From Thiobaca trueperi (GTDB lineage: Bacteria > Pseudomonadota > Gammaproteobacteria > Chromatiales > Chromatiaceae), in contig NZ_SMAO01000004.1 of assembly GCF_004342175.1 (NCBI RefSeq), forward strand, positions 1 through 64,000: a DNA stretch of 64,000 nt, written 5' to 3'. Of the stretch, positions 1-11,097 are shown piece by piece. A program made the translations under genes and the position numbers. Every line of letters begins with the position of its first letter. Position 1 is the first letter of the stretch. Below the pieces are notes generated by a model, which was not told the DNA's origin, did not search any database, and saw only the letters and a program-made list of their open reading frames with translations.

Positions 1-30
1 GTGAGACAGTAGTCAGACATGGCGAAGATT

Positions 31-762
31 CTACAGATCCGGTTGATGTGTCACAAAATGCCTGTCGGCGAAAAACTCAAATGAGAGCGGTATATATGCG
101 AGCAACTGCCGTTCTCGGAGGGAGCAGGTCCTCAGCCGATGGGTGATGGAGTCGAGGGAACGCTTGATTTTAGAGAAGCGATCTATCCCAAGATGGAATC
201 TTGGGAGTTGTACAAAAGCCTCGTCACCGGGCTCGATCATCAGTTCGGTGATTCCAACCATTTCGAGGATGGCATGGGGGATAAGCCGATATTCCCACTT
301 GAACCCCAGCCCATATTTGGCGTGCCGACCGAACCCAACTGGAAGAGATTCGAGCAGTGCGTCAAACTCGCTAATCGTTTCTGGAAGCGGCCAAGGCTCA
401 TGCTCTTCCGCTACAACCGTGATCGTGGTGAGTTCGTTGTACTTAGGCTTCAAAAACGTCTGGCGATAAGACGCAGAGACCAGAGGGAACATATCGAGCT
501 TCCGCTCAGTCACGCGCGCCAACAGCACCGTCTGCTGAGTATTATTCTGACCTTCCTGTGGATTTGGATCGCGGTGCGCGTAAACCTCAATGCACTCGTC
601 GCCGTCATGGGTCGTCCTCTTCAATGACACGTTCATGGCTTCGGCGCCAGCCTCGCGGTCATCAGTCGATTCTTCCTCGCTGGCTAGTTCATCAGTCACT
701 CCGGAATAGGTATCGTCGATACCAAGAGGCGCACGAACCTGGCTCTCGATATTCTGTGGCAT
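31..762 (-). CDS. hypothetical protein (243 aa)
   Basis: I do not recognise this protein. The reading frame stays open up to a GTG at 870, but the ATG at 762 (MPQNIES) follows a GCGAGG-like ribosome binding sequence and gives the more natural protein, so I use it. The first third is acidic and polar (ESQVRAPLG, then a DELASEEESTDD run). The rest is mixed alpha/beta-looking, with no membrane segment or signal peptide. It sits alone next to decayed sequence and an IS3 scrap, which suggests an accessory locus at the window edge. The coding frame is supported by its length and by credible composition, in contrast to the basic, Arg/Ser-rich shadow frames opposite it. Confidence 0.55.
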   Translation of the reverse strand: MPQNIESQVRAPLGIDDTYSGVTDELASEEESTDDREAGAEAMNVSLKRTTHDGDECIEVYAHRDPNPQEGQNNTQQTVLLARVTERKLDMFPLVSASYRQTFLKPKYNELTTITVVAEEHEPWPLPETISEFDALLESLPVGFGRHAKYGLGFKWEYRLIPHAILEMVGITELMIEPGDEAFVQLPRFHLGIDRFSKIKRSLDSITHRLRTCSLRERQLLAYIPLSFEFFADRHFVTHQPDL

Positions 763-874
763 TGCATCAAACCTCGCTGATGAAGTATTTGTCTGGTTTT
801 TTCCCGCGTGCTCGGGTAACCGTCCGCTTCTGGGATGGAGCTCAGTACAGTACAAAACGAATAGCGGCACCTAA

Positions 875-1000
875 CTAATACAGCACGAGCCTCATGTCAT
901 GCTCGACCTTGAACGGCTGTCCATCTAGCATGAATACGAGGACGCAGAGAAGTTCGGCACCGAAGCTGGCCTGCTCGACGTACAGGTAGTCCGTTTATTG
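875..1000 (-). pseudogene. possible C-terminal remnant of an unidentified protein
   Basis: Directly downstream of the IS3 orfA scrap, the same frame reads through about 41 codons with protein-like composition (TDYLYVEQASFGAELL, LDGQPFKVEHDM) to a TAG at 875-877, with no start codon of its own. It may be the tail of a gene interrupted by the insertion sequence. No family is recognised and the call is weak. Confidence 0.25.
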
Positions 1001-1180
1001 CTAACCGGTACCGCGTTCGTGCTGTCGAACCCCGTTGTGCAGTGTCTGATCCGTGCAGCCGATCTTGGCGGCGATCGATTCAACCGCCGCCCAGAGGGAC
1101 GGATGATTGGGCCGCGACTCGAGCACCATGCGCACGGCACGCTCGCGGACCTCGGGGAAAAACTTCACAGACTTCTTCAT
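1001..1180 (-). pseudogene. truncated IS3-family transposase OrfA
   Basis: The 59-residue frame starts [20 protein letters not shown] and continues with [17 protein letters not shown], the characteristic N-terminal helix-turn-helix segment of IS3-family OrfA (normally about 90-100 residues). It stops at a TAG after 59 codons. The rest of OrfA, OrfB and the terminal inverted repeats are not visible nearby. This is a decayed insertion sequence fragment that should have no transposase activity. Family assignment rests on the strongly conserved OrfA N-terminus. Confidence 0.75.
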
Positions 1181-1317
1181 GGCTCCATCTTCTCAAGAGT
1201 TGGAGCCTCCGCGAAACCCGGGGCGGTTCACTACCGCCCGCCTGCACAAGCCGCCGAACCGGACGCGCGCCCCAAGCTGGCAGTCGTCAAAAAATCCTGA
1301 CGCGATTACACCGGGCA

Positions 1318-1352
1318 ACAAAAAGGGCTTGCCGGATTGCCGGTAAGCCCTT
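1318..1352 (-). terminator. rho-independent terminator of tRNA-Ile2
   Basis: Perfect 8-bp arms AAGGGCTT/AAGCCCTT flank an inner CCGG/CCGG stem. On the minus strand the hairpin is followed by TTTTTGT. It lies 7 bp downstream of the tRNA 3' end. Confidence 0.85.
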
Positions 1353-1359
1353 GTTTTCA

Positions 1360-1435
1360 TGGTGCCCCAGGAGAGATTTGAACTCCCGACCAAGCGATTA
1401 TGAGTCGCCTGCACTAACCGCTGTGCTACTGGGGC
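1360..1435 (-). tRNA. ileX: tRNA-Ile2 (anticodon CAU)
   Basis: A 76-nt cloverleaf with a 7-bp acceptor (GCCCCAG/CTGGGGC), encoded CCA and the anticodon loop CTCATAA. CAU could mean Met, but the anticodon arm and variable region (GGCGACTCATAATCGCTTGG) match the E. coli AUA-reading tRNA-Ile2. That tRNA is modified to lysidine by TilS. It lies between its terminator and rpoD. Confidence 0.85.
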
Positions 1436-1490
1436 GTGGCAGGAATCATTGACCGTCGCGCCGCCATCCCTGGCCGCGCAGGGATGCGGT

Positions 1491-3356
<1,866 letters not shown>

Positions 3357-3406
3357 GGGATACCTTGACTCGGTGCGGCGGAAGGCGGCTTAAAAGTGAA
3401 CCGCGA

Positions 3407-3415
3407 ATTGTAGCA
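3407..3415 (-). promoter_or_regulatory. extended -10 promoter of rpoD
   Basis: Read on the minus strand, TGC is followed directly by TACAAT (-10), about 50 bp upstream of the rpoD ATG. There is no good -35, consistent with an extended -10 promoter (TGn-10). It would give rpoD transcription independent of rpsU. Inferred from sequence only. Confidence 0.45.
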
Positions 3416-3555
3416 TAAAAATTCAATTTCACTTAGAGCAAAACGATCATCTTGAAATCCTCTGCCAACGTTTGCGATGGATGAAACCCAACTCGTTTCT
3501 CACCCAACCCTAAATAGTCGAAACCCATTGAAAAACCAAGTCGCGGCCAGGAGAG

Positions 3556-5307
3556 TCAGTGCCGTTCGTCACGCCGAACCCGCGCCGCTTCGGCCTCGCG
3601 CTCCATCTCGGCGCGCACCTCAGCAGACCAGTCCGCCGTGCTGCGCTGATTGAATGAGCGATTGCGCTCGGCCTTGCGCACCTGCTCGCTCAGTCGCGCC
3701 AGGGCGCCGGTAAAATCGGCGGCGACATCCTCTGCGGCAATGTCCTGGAGAAAGGACGCCACGCTCAGACGCTGGAGATAGGCAAAATGGGGGTGTTCGC
3801 GCCAGCGTTCCAGTAGCGCGGCCGTGCTCATGGCGGGGTGAGCCGCAAGCGTGTCAAGCAACTGCGCCAGCACCTCGATGCCGGGAGTTGTGGAGCGACG
3901 CCAGTCATCAGGCGCTTGTGCGGCCTGGGCCGCCAGCTCGGGATGATCGAGCAGCAGGGCGATGGCCTGGGCGATCAGGCTCAGACGCTGAGGCTGGCCG
4001 GGCCGGCCAACCCGACGGCGCGCGTGCACCGGAGGCGCTGGCGGCTGTGCGGGCAATCCAGCCAGCTCGGCCAGCCGCTTGAACAGCAGTTCGCGATAGA
4101 GGCCGACGGGCATCCGTTCGATCAGCGGTCTGGCGAGGCTGGCGAGTCGCGCGCGACCCTCGGGGGCGGTCATATCCAACTGCTCCGACAGATGCCCGAA
4201 CAGAAACTCAGAGAGCGGTCGCGCCGTCTGCACGCGGGCCGTGAAGCCTTCGGCCCCCTCGCCACGCACCAGGGTGTCGGGATCCTCGCCATCGGGCAGA
4301 AAGAGAAAGTGGATCGACTGATGACCGGTCGCCAGCGGCAGCGCGGTTTCCAGCGCCTTCCAGGCGGCCTCGCGACCGGCGCGGTCGCCGTCGAAACAGA
4401 AGATGATCTCCGGCGCGGTGCGCAACAGTTGCTGAAGATGGTCGGCCGTGGTGGCGGTGCCCAGCGTCGCGACCGCGTTGGTGACGCCGAATTGAGCCAG
4501 GGCGATGACATCCAGATAGCCCTCGACCACCAGCAGCGAGGTCAGCCGGCGATTGGCCTGCCGGGCCTCGAACAGGCCGTAGAGTTCGCGCCCTTTGTGA
4601 AAGACCGGGGTTTCGGGCGAGTTCAGATATTTCGGCTTGCCCTCGCCGATGAGTCGTCCGCCGAAGCCGATCACCCGTCCGCGCCGGTCACGAATGGGGA
4701 AGATGATGCGCTCGCGAAAACGGTCATAGTGCCGACCATCCTGCTCGGCGAGCAGACCGCAGGTCATCAGCCGCTCCCGCTCAGTGGCGCTGCGGCCAAG
4801 ACGCGACAGCAGAAAATCGTAACCCGGCGGCGCGAAACCCAGTTCATAGCGGGCGGCGATCTCACCGGTCAGGCCGCGCGTCTTGAGATACTCGACCGCG
4901 CGGGCGGCCTGCGGATGTTCCCGCCATTGCTGGCGGTAGAGCGCAGCGGCCTGTTCGAGCAGTTGATAAAGGGGGGCGTAATCCGGGCCGGCCTGAACCA
5001 CCTCGCCGTCAGTCGGAACCTCCAGACCGGCACGCTGGGCCAGTTCCTCGACCGCCTCGCGAAACGGGAGGTGATCGTGGTCCATCAGAAAACCGATGGC
5101 GGTTCCATGCGCTCCGCAGCCGAAGCAGTGATAGAACTGCTTGCTGGGACTGACGGTAAAAGAGGGGGTTTTTTCGTCGTGGAAGGGGCAGAGAGCCTGA
5201 TAGTCCTTGCCGGCCTTGCGGAGCTGGATGCGCGAGCCGATCAGATCGACGATGTCAGTCCGTGCCAGCAGATTGTCGATGAATTCAGGTGGGATTCTGC
5301 CGGCCAT
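3556..5307 (-). CDS. dnaG: DNA primase DnaG
   Basis: DnaG synthesises RNA primers at the replication fork. The 583-residue protein begins with the CHCC zinc-binding domain (C40, H43, C61, C64 within CPFHDEKTPSF and YHCFGCG). The primase core follows, with the TOPRIM signature VVEGYLDVIAL and the acidic FCFDGDRAG motif. The C-terminal portion (about residues 430-583) would be the DnaB-interacting domain. It starts at ATG 5307, 580 bp below yqeY, in the classic macromolecular synthesis operon. Nothing is truncated. Confidence 0.97.
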   Translation of the reverse strand: MAGRIPPEFIDNLLARTDIVDLIGSRIQLRKAGKDYQALCPFHDEKTPSFTVSPSKQFYHCFGCGAHGTAIGFLMDHDHLPFREAVEELAQRAGLEVPTDGEVVQAGPDYAPLYQLLEQAAALYRQQWREHPQAARAVEYLKTRGLTGEIAARYELGFAPPGYDFLLSRLGRSATERERLMTCGLLAEQDGRHYDRFRERIIFPIRDRRGRVIGFGGRLIGEGKPKYLNSPETPVFHKGRELYGLFEARQANRRLTSLLVVEGYLDVIALAQFGVTNAVATLGTATTADHLQQLLRTAPEIIFCFDGDRAGREAAWKALETALPLATGHQSIHFLFLPDGEDPDTLVRGEGAEGFTARVQTARPLSEFLFGHLSEQLDMTAPEGRARLASLARPLIERMPVGLYRELLFKRLAELAGLPAQPPAPPVHARRRVGRPGQPQRLSLIAQAIALLLDHPELAAQAAQAPDDWRRSTTPGIEVLAQLLDTLAAHPAMSTAALLERWREHPHFAYLQRLSVASFLQDIAAEDVAADFTGALARLSEQVRKAERNRSFNQRSTADWSAEVRAEMEREAEAARVRRDERH

Positions 5308-5350
5308 GATTTGAGCGCGAGCAGCTTCAGGTGATTGTCAGATCTTCAAT

Positions 5351-5443
5351 TGGACAGGATTAACAGGATTTTTCAAGATTAACAGTAAAAACAATTCGTT
5401 AAGAATTCTGTCCATCCTGGGAAATCCTGTGAATCCTGTCTAT
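5351..5443 (-). repeat. palindromic intergenic repeat, copy 1
   Basis: The 93-bp dnaG/yqeY intergenic sequence is built of GGACAGGAT / ATCCTGTCC type units that form a long imperfect hairpin. It shares GACAGGATTTTTCAAGATTA-like blocks with a second copy at 17547-17646. It ends directly at the yqeY stop codon. Confidence 0.7.
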
Positions 5444-5887
5444 TCAGACCCCGAGCCGCTGCTTGACCAGCGCACTGACGGCGCCCATGTCGGCACGACC
5501 CTGTACCTGCGGACGCAGCACGGCCATAACCTTGCTCATGTCGCTCATCGCCACCGCACCGGATGCCGCCATCGCCTCGTCCAGCAACCGGCTCAATTCG
5601 GCGTCGGTCAGGGCGGCAGGCAGATAGTCCTGGATCACACCGACCTCGACCCGCTCGACCTCGGCCAGATCCTCGCGCCCGGCGGCACTGTACTGGGTGA
5701 TGGAATCGCGCCGCTGCTTCACCATCTTGTCGAGCACGGCGAGCACCTGCGCATCGTCGAGTTCGATACGCTCATCGACCTCGCGCTGCTTGATGGCGGC
5801 GAGGATGAGACGGATGACGCCAAGCCTGACCTTTTCGCCCGCCTTCATGGCGGTCTTCATGTCGTCCTGGATTTGCTGCTTGAGCAT
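5444..5887 (-). CDS. yqeY: GatB/YqeY domain protein YqeY
   Basis: The 147-residue YqeY family protein is all-helical and related to the tail domain of the GatB amidotransferase subunit; its exact role is not settled, and tRNA-dependent amidation has been proposed. Family sequence is seen in LKQQIQDDMKTAMKAGEKVRLGVIRLI near the N-terminus and in GRADMGAVSALVKQRL at the C-terminus. The frame is open upstream to 6316, but that extension overlaps rpsU on the same strand and has no family sequence, so the ATG at 5887 (MLKQQIQ) is the start. It lies between rpsU and dnaG, as in many gammaproteobacteria. Confidence 0.95.
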   Translation of the reverse strand: MLKQQIQDDMKTAMKAGEKVRLGVIRLILAAIKQREVDERIELDDAQVLAVLDKMVKQRRDSITQYSAAGREDLAEVERVEVGVIQDYLPAALTDAELSRLLDEAMAASGAVAMSDMSKVMAVLRPQVQGRADMGAVSALVKQRLGV

Positions 5888-6017
5888 GGGCTGACACCTG
5901 TTGCGGGGCGGCTGTCGCGGGGAAAGATGAAATCTGCCGCCTGCGCGAATCGGCAGGCGGGCAGTCGAGCAATCGGAACCACACCCCGAAACCAGCCGGG
6001 ATGCAGGCTTGCTCCAC

Positions 6018-6233
6018 TCAGTACGGACGTTCCCAGCGACGGGATTCGCGCTGCAACTTCTTCTGATGACGCTTGACGGCAGCGGCTTTCTTGCGCTTCC
6101 GCTCGGACGTGGGCTTTTCGTAGAACTCACGACGGCGGACCTCAGCAAGCACCCCTGCCTTTTCGCAGGACCGCTTGAAACGCCGCATAGCGACTTCGAA
6201 TGGCTCGTTTTCTTTGACGCGAACGCTGGGCAT
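6018..6233 (-). CDS. rpsU: 30S ribosomal protein S21
   Basis: S21 sits near the anti-Shine-Dalgarno region of 16S rRNA in the 30S subunit and helps initiation. The 71-residue sequence [20 protein letters not shown]...[18 protein letters not shown] is diagnostic, with the usual very basic C-terminus. First gene of the macromolecular synthesis operon, transcribed divergently from tsaD, the standard arrangement in gammaproteobacteria. Confidence 0.98.
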   Translation of the reverse strand: MPSVRVKENEPFEVAMRRFKRSCEKAGVLAEVRRREFYEKPTSERKRKKAAAVKRHQKKLQRESRRWERPY

Positions 6234-6286
6234 AGAGTGTCCTTCAGTGTCTCCAGACGAGTGGAATGAACGAAATAAAGTCGCGG

Positions 6287-6316
6287 ATTGTAGCGGTCAT
6301 TCAACCTGGATTGCAA
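6287..6316 (-). promoter_or_regulatory. sigma-70 promoter of rpsU operon
   Basis: On the minus strand TTGCAA (6311-6316), an 18-bp spacer and TACAAT (6287-6292) lie 54 bp upstream of the rpsU ATG. This is a good sigma-70 match in the divergent rpsU/tsaD interval. Confidence 0.55.
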
Positions 6317-6396
6317 ATCGGGACAACAAATCGAGCGGGGCCATCAGACGCGCGTTCCGTTATGATCCATGCTTTCGCATTTTGGGACGGAAAAAC

Positions 6397-7440
6397 ATGC
6401 GCGTATTGGGCATCGAGACATCCTGCGACGAGACCGGGATTGCGATCTATGACGGCGAGCAGGGTCTGCTCGCGCATGCAGTCTACACGCAGGTCGCGAT
6501 TCATGCCGAGTATGGCGGCGTGGTGCCCGAACTGGCCTCGCGCGATCATGTCCGCAAGACCCTGCCGCTGATCCGCCAGGTGCTCGACGAGGCGGGTCTG
6601 CCACCCGCTTCCATCGATGGCGTGGCCTTTACCGCCGGGCCGGGACTGATCGGCGCCCTGCTGGTGGGAGCCGCCCTCGGGCGTAGCCTTGCCTGGGCCT
6701 GGGGCGTGCCGGCCATCGGGGTGCATCACATGGAAGGCCATCTGCTGGCGCCGCTGATTGAATCACCCGCACCGGCGTTTCCCTTCGTCGCGCTGCTGGT
6801 CTCGGGCGGTCACACCCAACTGGTCGATGTCGCAGGTGTCGGGCGTTACCGCATCCTGGGCGAATCGCTCGACGATGCCGCTGGCGAAGCCTTCGATAAA
6901 ACGGCCAAGATCCTCGATCTGCCTTATCCCGGCGGCCCGGAACTGGCGCGGCTCGCCGAACGGGGCGATCCGCAGCGCTTTCGTTTTCCGCGCCCCATGA
7001 CGGATCGTCCGGGGCTGGATTTCAGTTTCAGCGGACTCAAGACCTTTGCCCTGAACACGGTTCGCACCGAACTGCCACTGGCAGCCGATCCGGTACAAAC
7101 CCGCGCCGACATCGCGCGCGCCTTCGAGGAGGCCGTGGTCGATACCCTGGTGATCAAATGCCGCCGCGCCCTGCGCGAGACCGGACACCGGCGCCTGATC
7201 CTGGCCGGCGGGGTCAGCGCCAACCGGCGTCTGCGCGAGCGGATGGATTCAGCCATCGCCGCCGAGGGTGGCGAGACCTACTATCCGCGCCCCATGTTCT
7301 GCACCGACAATGGCGCCATGATCGCCTATGCCGGCTGGCAGCGGCTGCGCGCCGGTCAGTCTGAGCCGCTGGCCTTCAAACCGAGGGCGCGCTGGCCGCT
7401 GGAGGCGTTGCCGCCGCTGTGCGCATCAGCGGCAGGGTGA
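6397..7440 (+). CDS. tsaD: tRNA threonylcarbamoyladenosine transferase subunit TsaD
   Basis: TsaD (Kae1/Qri7/YgjD family) works with TsaB and TsaE to transfer threonylcarbamoyl from TC-AMP to A37 of ANN-decoding tRNAs. The 347-residue protein starts [19 protein letters not shown], has the HHMEGHL metal-binding motif, [13 protein letters not shown], the ASKH-fold phosphate loops and the late [13 protein letters not shown] segment. The frame is open upstream to 6175, but the ATG at 6397 fits the family start exactly. Its 3' end overlaps the convergent histidine kinase gene by 65 bp. Confidence 0.97.
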   Translation: MRVLGIETSCDETGIAIYDGEQGLLAHAVYTQVAIHAEYGGVVPELASRDHVRKTLPLIRQVLDEAGLPPASIDGVAFTAGPGLIGALLVGAALGRSLAWAWGVPAIGVHHMEGHLLAPLIESPAPAFPFVALLVSGGHTQLVDVAGVGRYRILGESLDDAAGEAFDKTAKILDLPYPGGPELARLAERGDPQRFRFPRPMTDRPGLDFSFSGLKTFALNTVRTELPLAADPVQTRADIARAFEEAVVDTLVIKCRRALRETGHRRLILAGGVSANRRLRERMDSAIAAEGGETYYPRPMFCTDNGAMIAYAGWQRLRAGQSEPLAFKPRARWPLEALPPLCASAAG

Positions 7441-8653
7441 AATGAAACACGGCACCCTCTTCCGGTTCCGGCTCAGCCCACAGACGCCCGTCGTGCGCCT
7501 CGGCAATGGCGCGACTGATGGCCAGTCCCAAACCCAAGCTGGAATCGTTGGTGGACGCAAAGATGTCGAATACGCTCTCATGCCGACCCGGCCCCAAACC
7601 TGGCCCGGTGTCGCGCACGATCAGCTCGACCTCGGACGCGCGCAACATCGCCTCGATCGCGATCTCGCGCCGCGCCGATCCGGCATCTTCGATGGCCTGT
7701 ACGGCATTGCACAGCAGATTGACCAGCACCTGCTCGATCTGCACCGGATCGGCGAAAATCTCCGGCAGATCCGTGTCCGCCGCACACCGGAGCTGGACCT
7801 TGTGATCCGATGCAAACCAGCACACTAGGTCGCAGGCGCGCGTCAGCACCTGCTCCAGCGGCACCGCCACCTTGCACATCTGCCGGCCACGCAGAAAGGT
7901 TCGCAGCCGCTCCATGATGTCGCTGGCCCGCCGCACCTGACCATTGATGCGGTCGATGACACCGATCAGACGCTCGGGATCGGCAGCCGGCCCTTGCGCC
8001 AGTTGCCCCGCCGCGCTACAGAAAAACCCGGCCGCGCTCAACGGTTGCAATAATTCATGGATCAGCGAAGAGGCGAGAATCCCGACCGCGTTCAAGCGCG
8101 CGACCTGCGCCAGGGCATCACGCGCCCGTCGCATCTGCTCTTCGGCGAGCCGACGCTCGGTGATATCGACCAGCACCGTAAAACACTCGACCCCGACCAA
8201 TGACTCGCGCCGACTGGAGCGGAGACGCATCACCCGCTCAGTGGCGTGCGAGTTGAAATCCAGCACCAGATCGTCAGCCGCCGACGGCAATCCGGACTGA
8301 TCGAAGACCCGCCGCAGATGATTCAAAAAGGCGTCGTGCTGGGCCGCCACCAGGAACGGCAGAAAGGAACCGCCCTCAAGCTCGGAATCCGGTCGTCCCA
8401 GCATCTTCGCCGCAGTGAGATTGACCGCACGAATCACACCGGCGCGATCAAAGACCACATAGCCCACCGGCGCCTCATCGAAGAGTCGCGCATAGCGATC
8501 GCGCGACAGCTCCAGCTCGGTCTGGATCTGGTGGAGTTCGCGGCGCTGCCGCTCCAGTTCGAGCTGCTGGATCCGCAGCTCCAAGGCCAGACCAGAATCC
8601 GCGCCACTGGCGGTGCCCGCCCCTTCGACGCCTACATCTTCCTTCTCACTCAT
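7376..8653 (-). CDS. PAS-domain sensor histidine kinase
   Basis: A 425-residue soluble-looking kinase. An N-terminal coiled coil ([18 protein letters not shown]) precedes a PAS domain starting near [22 protein letters not shown]. The phosphoacceptor H-box is [13 protein letters not shown]. The ATPase domain has the N-box [16 protein letters not shown]1 [10 protein letters not shown] and G2 [19 protein letters not shown]. It resembles FixL/DctB-type (HPK4) kinases. No membrane segment is seen, so it probably senses a cytoplasmic cue. No response regulator is encoded nearby, making it an orphan kinase. It overlaps vanZ-like by 8 bp and is probably cotranscribed with it. Confidence 0.9.
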   Translation of the reverse strand: MSEKEDVGVEGAGTASGADSGLALELRIQQLELERQRRELHQIQTELELSRDRYARLFDEAPVGYVVFDRAGVIRAVNLTAAKMLGRPDSELEGGSFLPFLVAAQHDAFLNHLRRVFDQSGLPSAADDLVLDFNSHATERVMRLRSSRRESLVGVECFTVLVDITERRLAEEQMRRARDALAQVARLNAVGILASSLIHELLQPLSAAGFFCSAAGQLAQGPAADPERLIGVIDRINGQVRRASDIMERLRTFLRGRQMCKVAVPLEQVLTRACDLVCWFASDHKVQLRCAADTDLPEIFADPVQIEQVLVNLLCNAVQAIEDAGSARREIAIEAMLRASEVELIVRDTGPGLGPGRHESVFDIFASTNDSSLGLGLAISRAIAEAHDGRLWAEPEPEEGAVFHFTLPLMRTAAATPPAASAPSV

Positions 8654-9038
8654 CGTGTTTTCCTGCCCGGCCTCTCAGTCGCATCAGACCCGTCACAGCC
8701 AGCGCCAGCGCCAACCCGACCGCATCGGCAACGATATCCAGCCACTCCGCCTGCCGGTCCGCAGTCAGCGACTGCAAGCCCTCGATTACCAGACCATAGA
8801 ACAGCAGCATCACCAGCAGCCGTCCGCGTGCCTGCGGAAAGGACCGCCAGCCCAACAGCCCGAGCACGGCAAAGGCCGCGATATGATTTGCCTTATCCCA
8901 ACCCAGATCCACAGGAGGCAGGGCTGAATTCGGCAACAGCGATAACAGCAGCACGCCCCCCAGACCAGTCCAGAAGGCCAGCCGGACCAAACCGCGTTCC
9001 AGATCCGTCGCCCGGACGCCGCGCCACAATCGACTCAT
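8646..9038 (-). CDS. VanZ-like family membrane protein
   Basis: The 130-residue protein has about four hydrophobic segments and the VanZ-family pattern DKANHIAAFAVLGLL ... GLVIEGLQSLTADRQAEWLDIVADAVGL. Family members are inner-membrane proteins of poorly defined role, and only some are linked to glycopeptide resistance. I use the ATG at 9038; a GTG at 9047 is the alternative. Overlaps the kinase gene start by 8 bp. Confidence 0.8.
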   Translation of the reverse strand: MSRLWRGVRATDLERGLVRLAFWTGLGGVLLLSLLPNSALPPVDLGWDKANHIAAFAVLGLLGWRSFPQARGRLLVMLLFYGLVIEGLQSLTADRQAEWLDIVADAVGLALALAVTGLMRLRGRAGKHDE

Positions 9039-9075
9039 ATCGCACACCCCAACATCTTCAGGTGGTTTCCAGAAA

Positions 9076-9846
9076 TCACCTTAATAGCGACTGCCGCACC
9101 GCCCGCGCCAGATCATCCGCCGTATCCACCCCCGGCCCCGGTTCCTCGGCAGCAACGCTCACATGAATCCGCTCGCCATGCCAGAGCACCCGCAACTGTT
9201 CGAGCGATTCGGCCAGTTCCAGCGGCGCGGGTTCCCAGGCGACATAGCGCTTCAGAAAGGCGGCACGGTAGGCATAGAGCCCGATGTGACGCAGAAACCC
9301 GACCGTCGCAGGCAGGACTGGATGATGCTGCCCTAGAAACTCGTCGCGATGCCAGGGAATCGGCGCGCGCGAGAAATAGAGCGCAAAACCGGCGGCATCG
9401 GTCACGACCTTGACCGCGTGCGGATCGAAGAGGATGGCGCTGTCATGGATCGGGTAGGCCAGGGTGGACATGCCGACCCCGGCCAGCGCGCCCAGATCGG
9501 CTGCCACCTGATCGATGAGCGCCGCCGGCATGCAGGGCTCATCGCCCTGAAGATTGACCACGATGGTCTCGTCATCCCAGCCCCGCCGCTCAATCACCTC
9601 GGCCACACGGTCGGTGCCGCTGCGGTGTGCGGCATCAGTCAGCATGGCCTCCACGCCTGACCCTGCGCACGCATCAATGATGCGCGGATCGTCGGCGGCG
9701 ACCAGGATCTCCGCTGCCGCACTCTCCAGCGCCCGCTCGATCACATGCCGGATCATCGGCTTGCCGGCGATGTCGAGCAACGGCTTGCCGGGCAGACGGG
9801 TGGAGCCGTAACGGGCCGGAATGACAACCTTGAAGCCACTAGTCAT
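9076..9846 (-). CDS. kdsB: 3-deoxy-manno-octulosonate cytidylyltransferase
   Basis: KdsB activates Kdo as CMP-Kdo for the inner core of lipopolysaccharide. The 256-residue protein has the nucleotide-binding N-terminus [19 protein letters not shown], then [25 protein letters not shown] and the late [20 protein letters not shown], all standard for the family. It starts within the end of lpxK (8-bp overlap), forming an lpxK-kdsB unit for lipid A/core synthesis in the envelope. Length and motifs are complete. Confidence 0.96.
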   Translation of the reverse strand: MTSGFKVVIPARYGSTRLPGKPLLDIAGKPMIRHVIERALESAAAEILVAADDPRIIDACAGSGVEAMLTDAAHRSGTDRVAEVIERRGWDDETIVVNLQGDEPCMPAALIDQVAADLGALAGVGMSTLAYPIHDSAILFDPHAVKVVTDAAGFALYFSRAPIPWHRDEFLGQHHPVLPATVGFLRHIGLYAYRAAFLKRYVAWEPAPLELAESLEQLRVLWHGERIHVSVAAEEPGPGVDTADDLARAVRQSLLR

Positions 9847-10822
9847 GAGTCAACCCTGAAAGTTGAGAGAAAAACCGCTCCAGAAAGCGGTCATCGAGCA
9901 CCGCTTCCACCGGTAAAAACCAGTGCCGGTCGCCACCGAAGGACGCGCATTTGACGGCATCCTTTTCGGTCATCAGCACCGGCGCATCCGACCAGCGCGC
10001 CAGATCGGACGCCGAGAAGCGATGATGATCCGGGTAAGGATGCGGCTCGATGTCGAGTCCCGCCTCACGCAGCAGCGCGAAGAAACGACCGGGGTTGCCG
10101 ATCCCCGCGACCGCCTGCACCCGCTCACCGCGAAAATCGGCCAGCGGTCGGGTCAGATCGGGGTGCGCAAGATTCACCGCCGCGCCGGGAACCAGGCGCA
10201 TAGCGTGCTCATGACCACTTCCGCCGTGATAGAGCACCAGATCGACGCGCGTCAAACGGCTTGCCGGTTCGCGCAGCGGCCCGGCAGGCAGACAATGTCC
10301 ATTGCCGAAACCCCGCTCGCCATCGACCAGCAGGATCTCCAGATCCCGCGCCAGCCGCCAATGCTGCAAACCGTCGTCGGTCAGCAGAATATCGCATCCC
10401 ACGCCGAGCGCCAGCCGTCCCGCCGCAACCCGATCCGGCCCCGCCACCACCATGCAGCCGCTGCGCCGCGCCAGCAGCAGCGGCTCATCGCCGATCAGTG
10501 CCGGATCGCTGTCGATCTGCACCCGCTGCGGCCACTGCGCCGCCCCACCGCCATAACCGCGCGTGAGAATGCCGGGCGTCCAGCCGCGCTCGCGCAGCAG
10601 GGCCGCCAGTCGCAGCACCAGCGGCGTCTTGCCCGTCCCGCCTACGGTCAGATTGCCGACCACGATGACCGGAACCGGCAGACGATGACAGGTCAGCCAG
10701 CCGCGCCGATAGGCGATCTGGCGCAGCCGCACCACGGCGCAATAGAGCCAGGACAGCGGCAACAGCAGCAACGCCAGAGGGTGACGGTGGCCGTACCAGA
10801 TGGGAGCGGGGTCCAGGATCAT
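9839..10822 (-). CDS. lpxK: tetraacyldisaccharide 4'-kinase
   Basis: LpxK phosphorylates the 4' position of the lipid A disaccharide at the inner membrane. The 327-residue protein begins with an N-terminal membrane-associated helix ([17 protein letters not shown]) and has the P-loop [12 protein letters not shown], the LTDDGLQHW motif and the C-terminal TEKDAVKC segment. Typical length. First gene of the lpxK-kdsB pair. msbA, often upstream in this operon, is not here; smc lies divergently instead. Confidence 0.96.
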   Translation of the reverse strand: MILDPAPIWYGHRHPLALLLLPLSWLYCAVVRLRQIAYRRGWLTCHRLPVPVIVVGNLTVGGTGKTPLVLRLAALLRERGWTPGILTRGYGGGAAQWPQRVQIDSDPALIGDEPLLLARRSGCMVVAGPDRVAAGRLALGVGCDILLTDDGLQHWRLARDLEILLVDGERGFGNGHCLPAGPLREPASRLTRVDLVLYHGGSGHEHAMRLVPGAAVNLAHPDLTRPLADFRGERVQAVAGIGNPGRFFALLREAGLDIEPHPYPDHHRFSASDLARWSDAPVLMTEKDAVKCASFGGDRHWFLPVEAVLDDRFLERFFSQLSGLTHD

Positions 10823-10853
10823 TTTTTGTTTGGCGGGCTTGAAAAATTCAGCT

Positions 10854-10900
10854 TACCCCGTCCATCCCTTGTTGACTATCCCGCGCAGGACGGGGTATCT
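10854..10900 (+). promoter_or_regulatory. putative smc promoter overlapped by an inverted repeat
   Basis: TTGACT (10872-10877), a 17-bp spacer and GTATCT (10895-10900) form a plausible sigma-70 promoter pointing to smc. It is embedded in a perfect 10-bp inverted repeat, TACCCCGTCC (10854-10863) and GGACGGGGTA (10888-10897), whose right arm runs into the -10. The position would suit an operator. The protein that might bind is unknown. Confidence 0.4.
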
Positions 10901-11097
10901 ACCCGGTCCCGAACCTTAAATCATGCGCTTCCGCTCATTGGTGCGAACCAGTTGATTATCCGTGACCTCGATCCTGCCATGCTGACCGTTCCACGCCGCA
11001 CTGGCTCTTGCGATCCGATTCAGGGCGGGATCGCTCTTGGCCGGCTGTCAGCCAACTCCGGCCCTGTTGTTCAGACGCGGTCTCCGGGGGCCGCGCG

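Noticed and set aside
1360-1435. tRNA-Met from its CAU anticodon
   Set aside because: Anticodon arm and body match the AUA-reading tRNA-Ile2, not elongator or initiator Met tRNA.
5888-6316. N-terminal extension of YqeY to 290 residues
   Set aside because: The extension overlaps rpsU on the same strand and has no YqeY family sequence; the family start is at 5887.
11008-11097. 30-residue N-terminal extension of SMC
   Set aside because: SMC proteins start at the MRLEKIRLAGFKSF motif; the extension contains the likely promoter-leader region.
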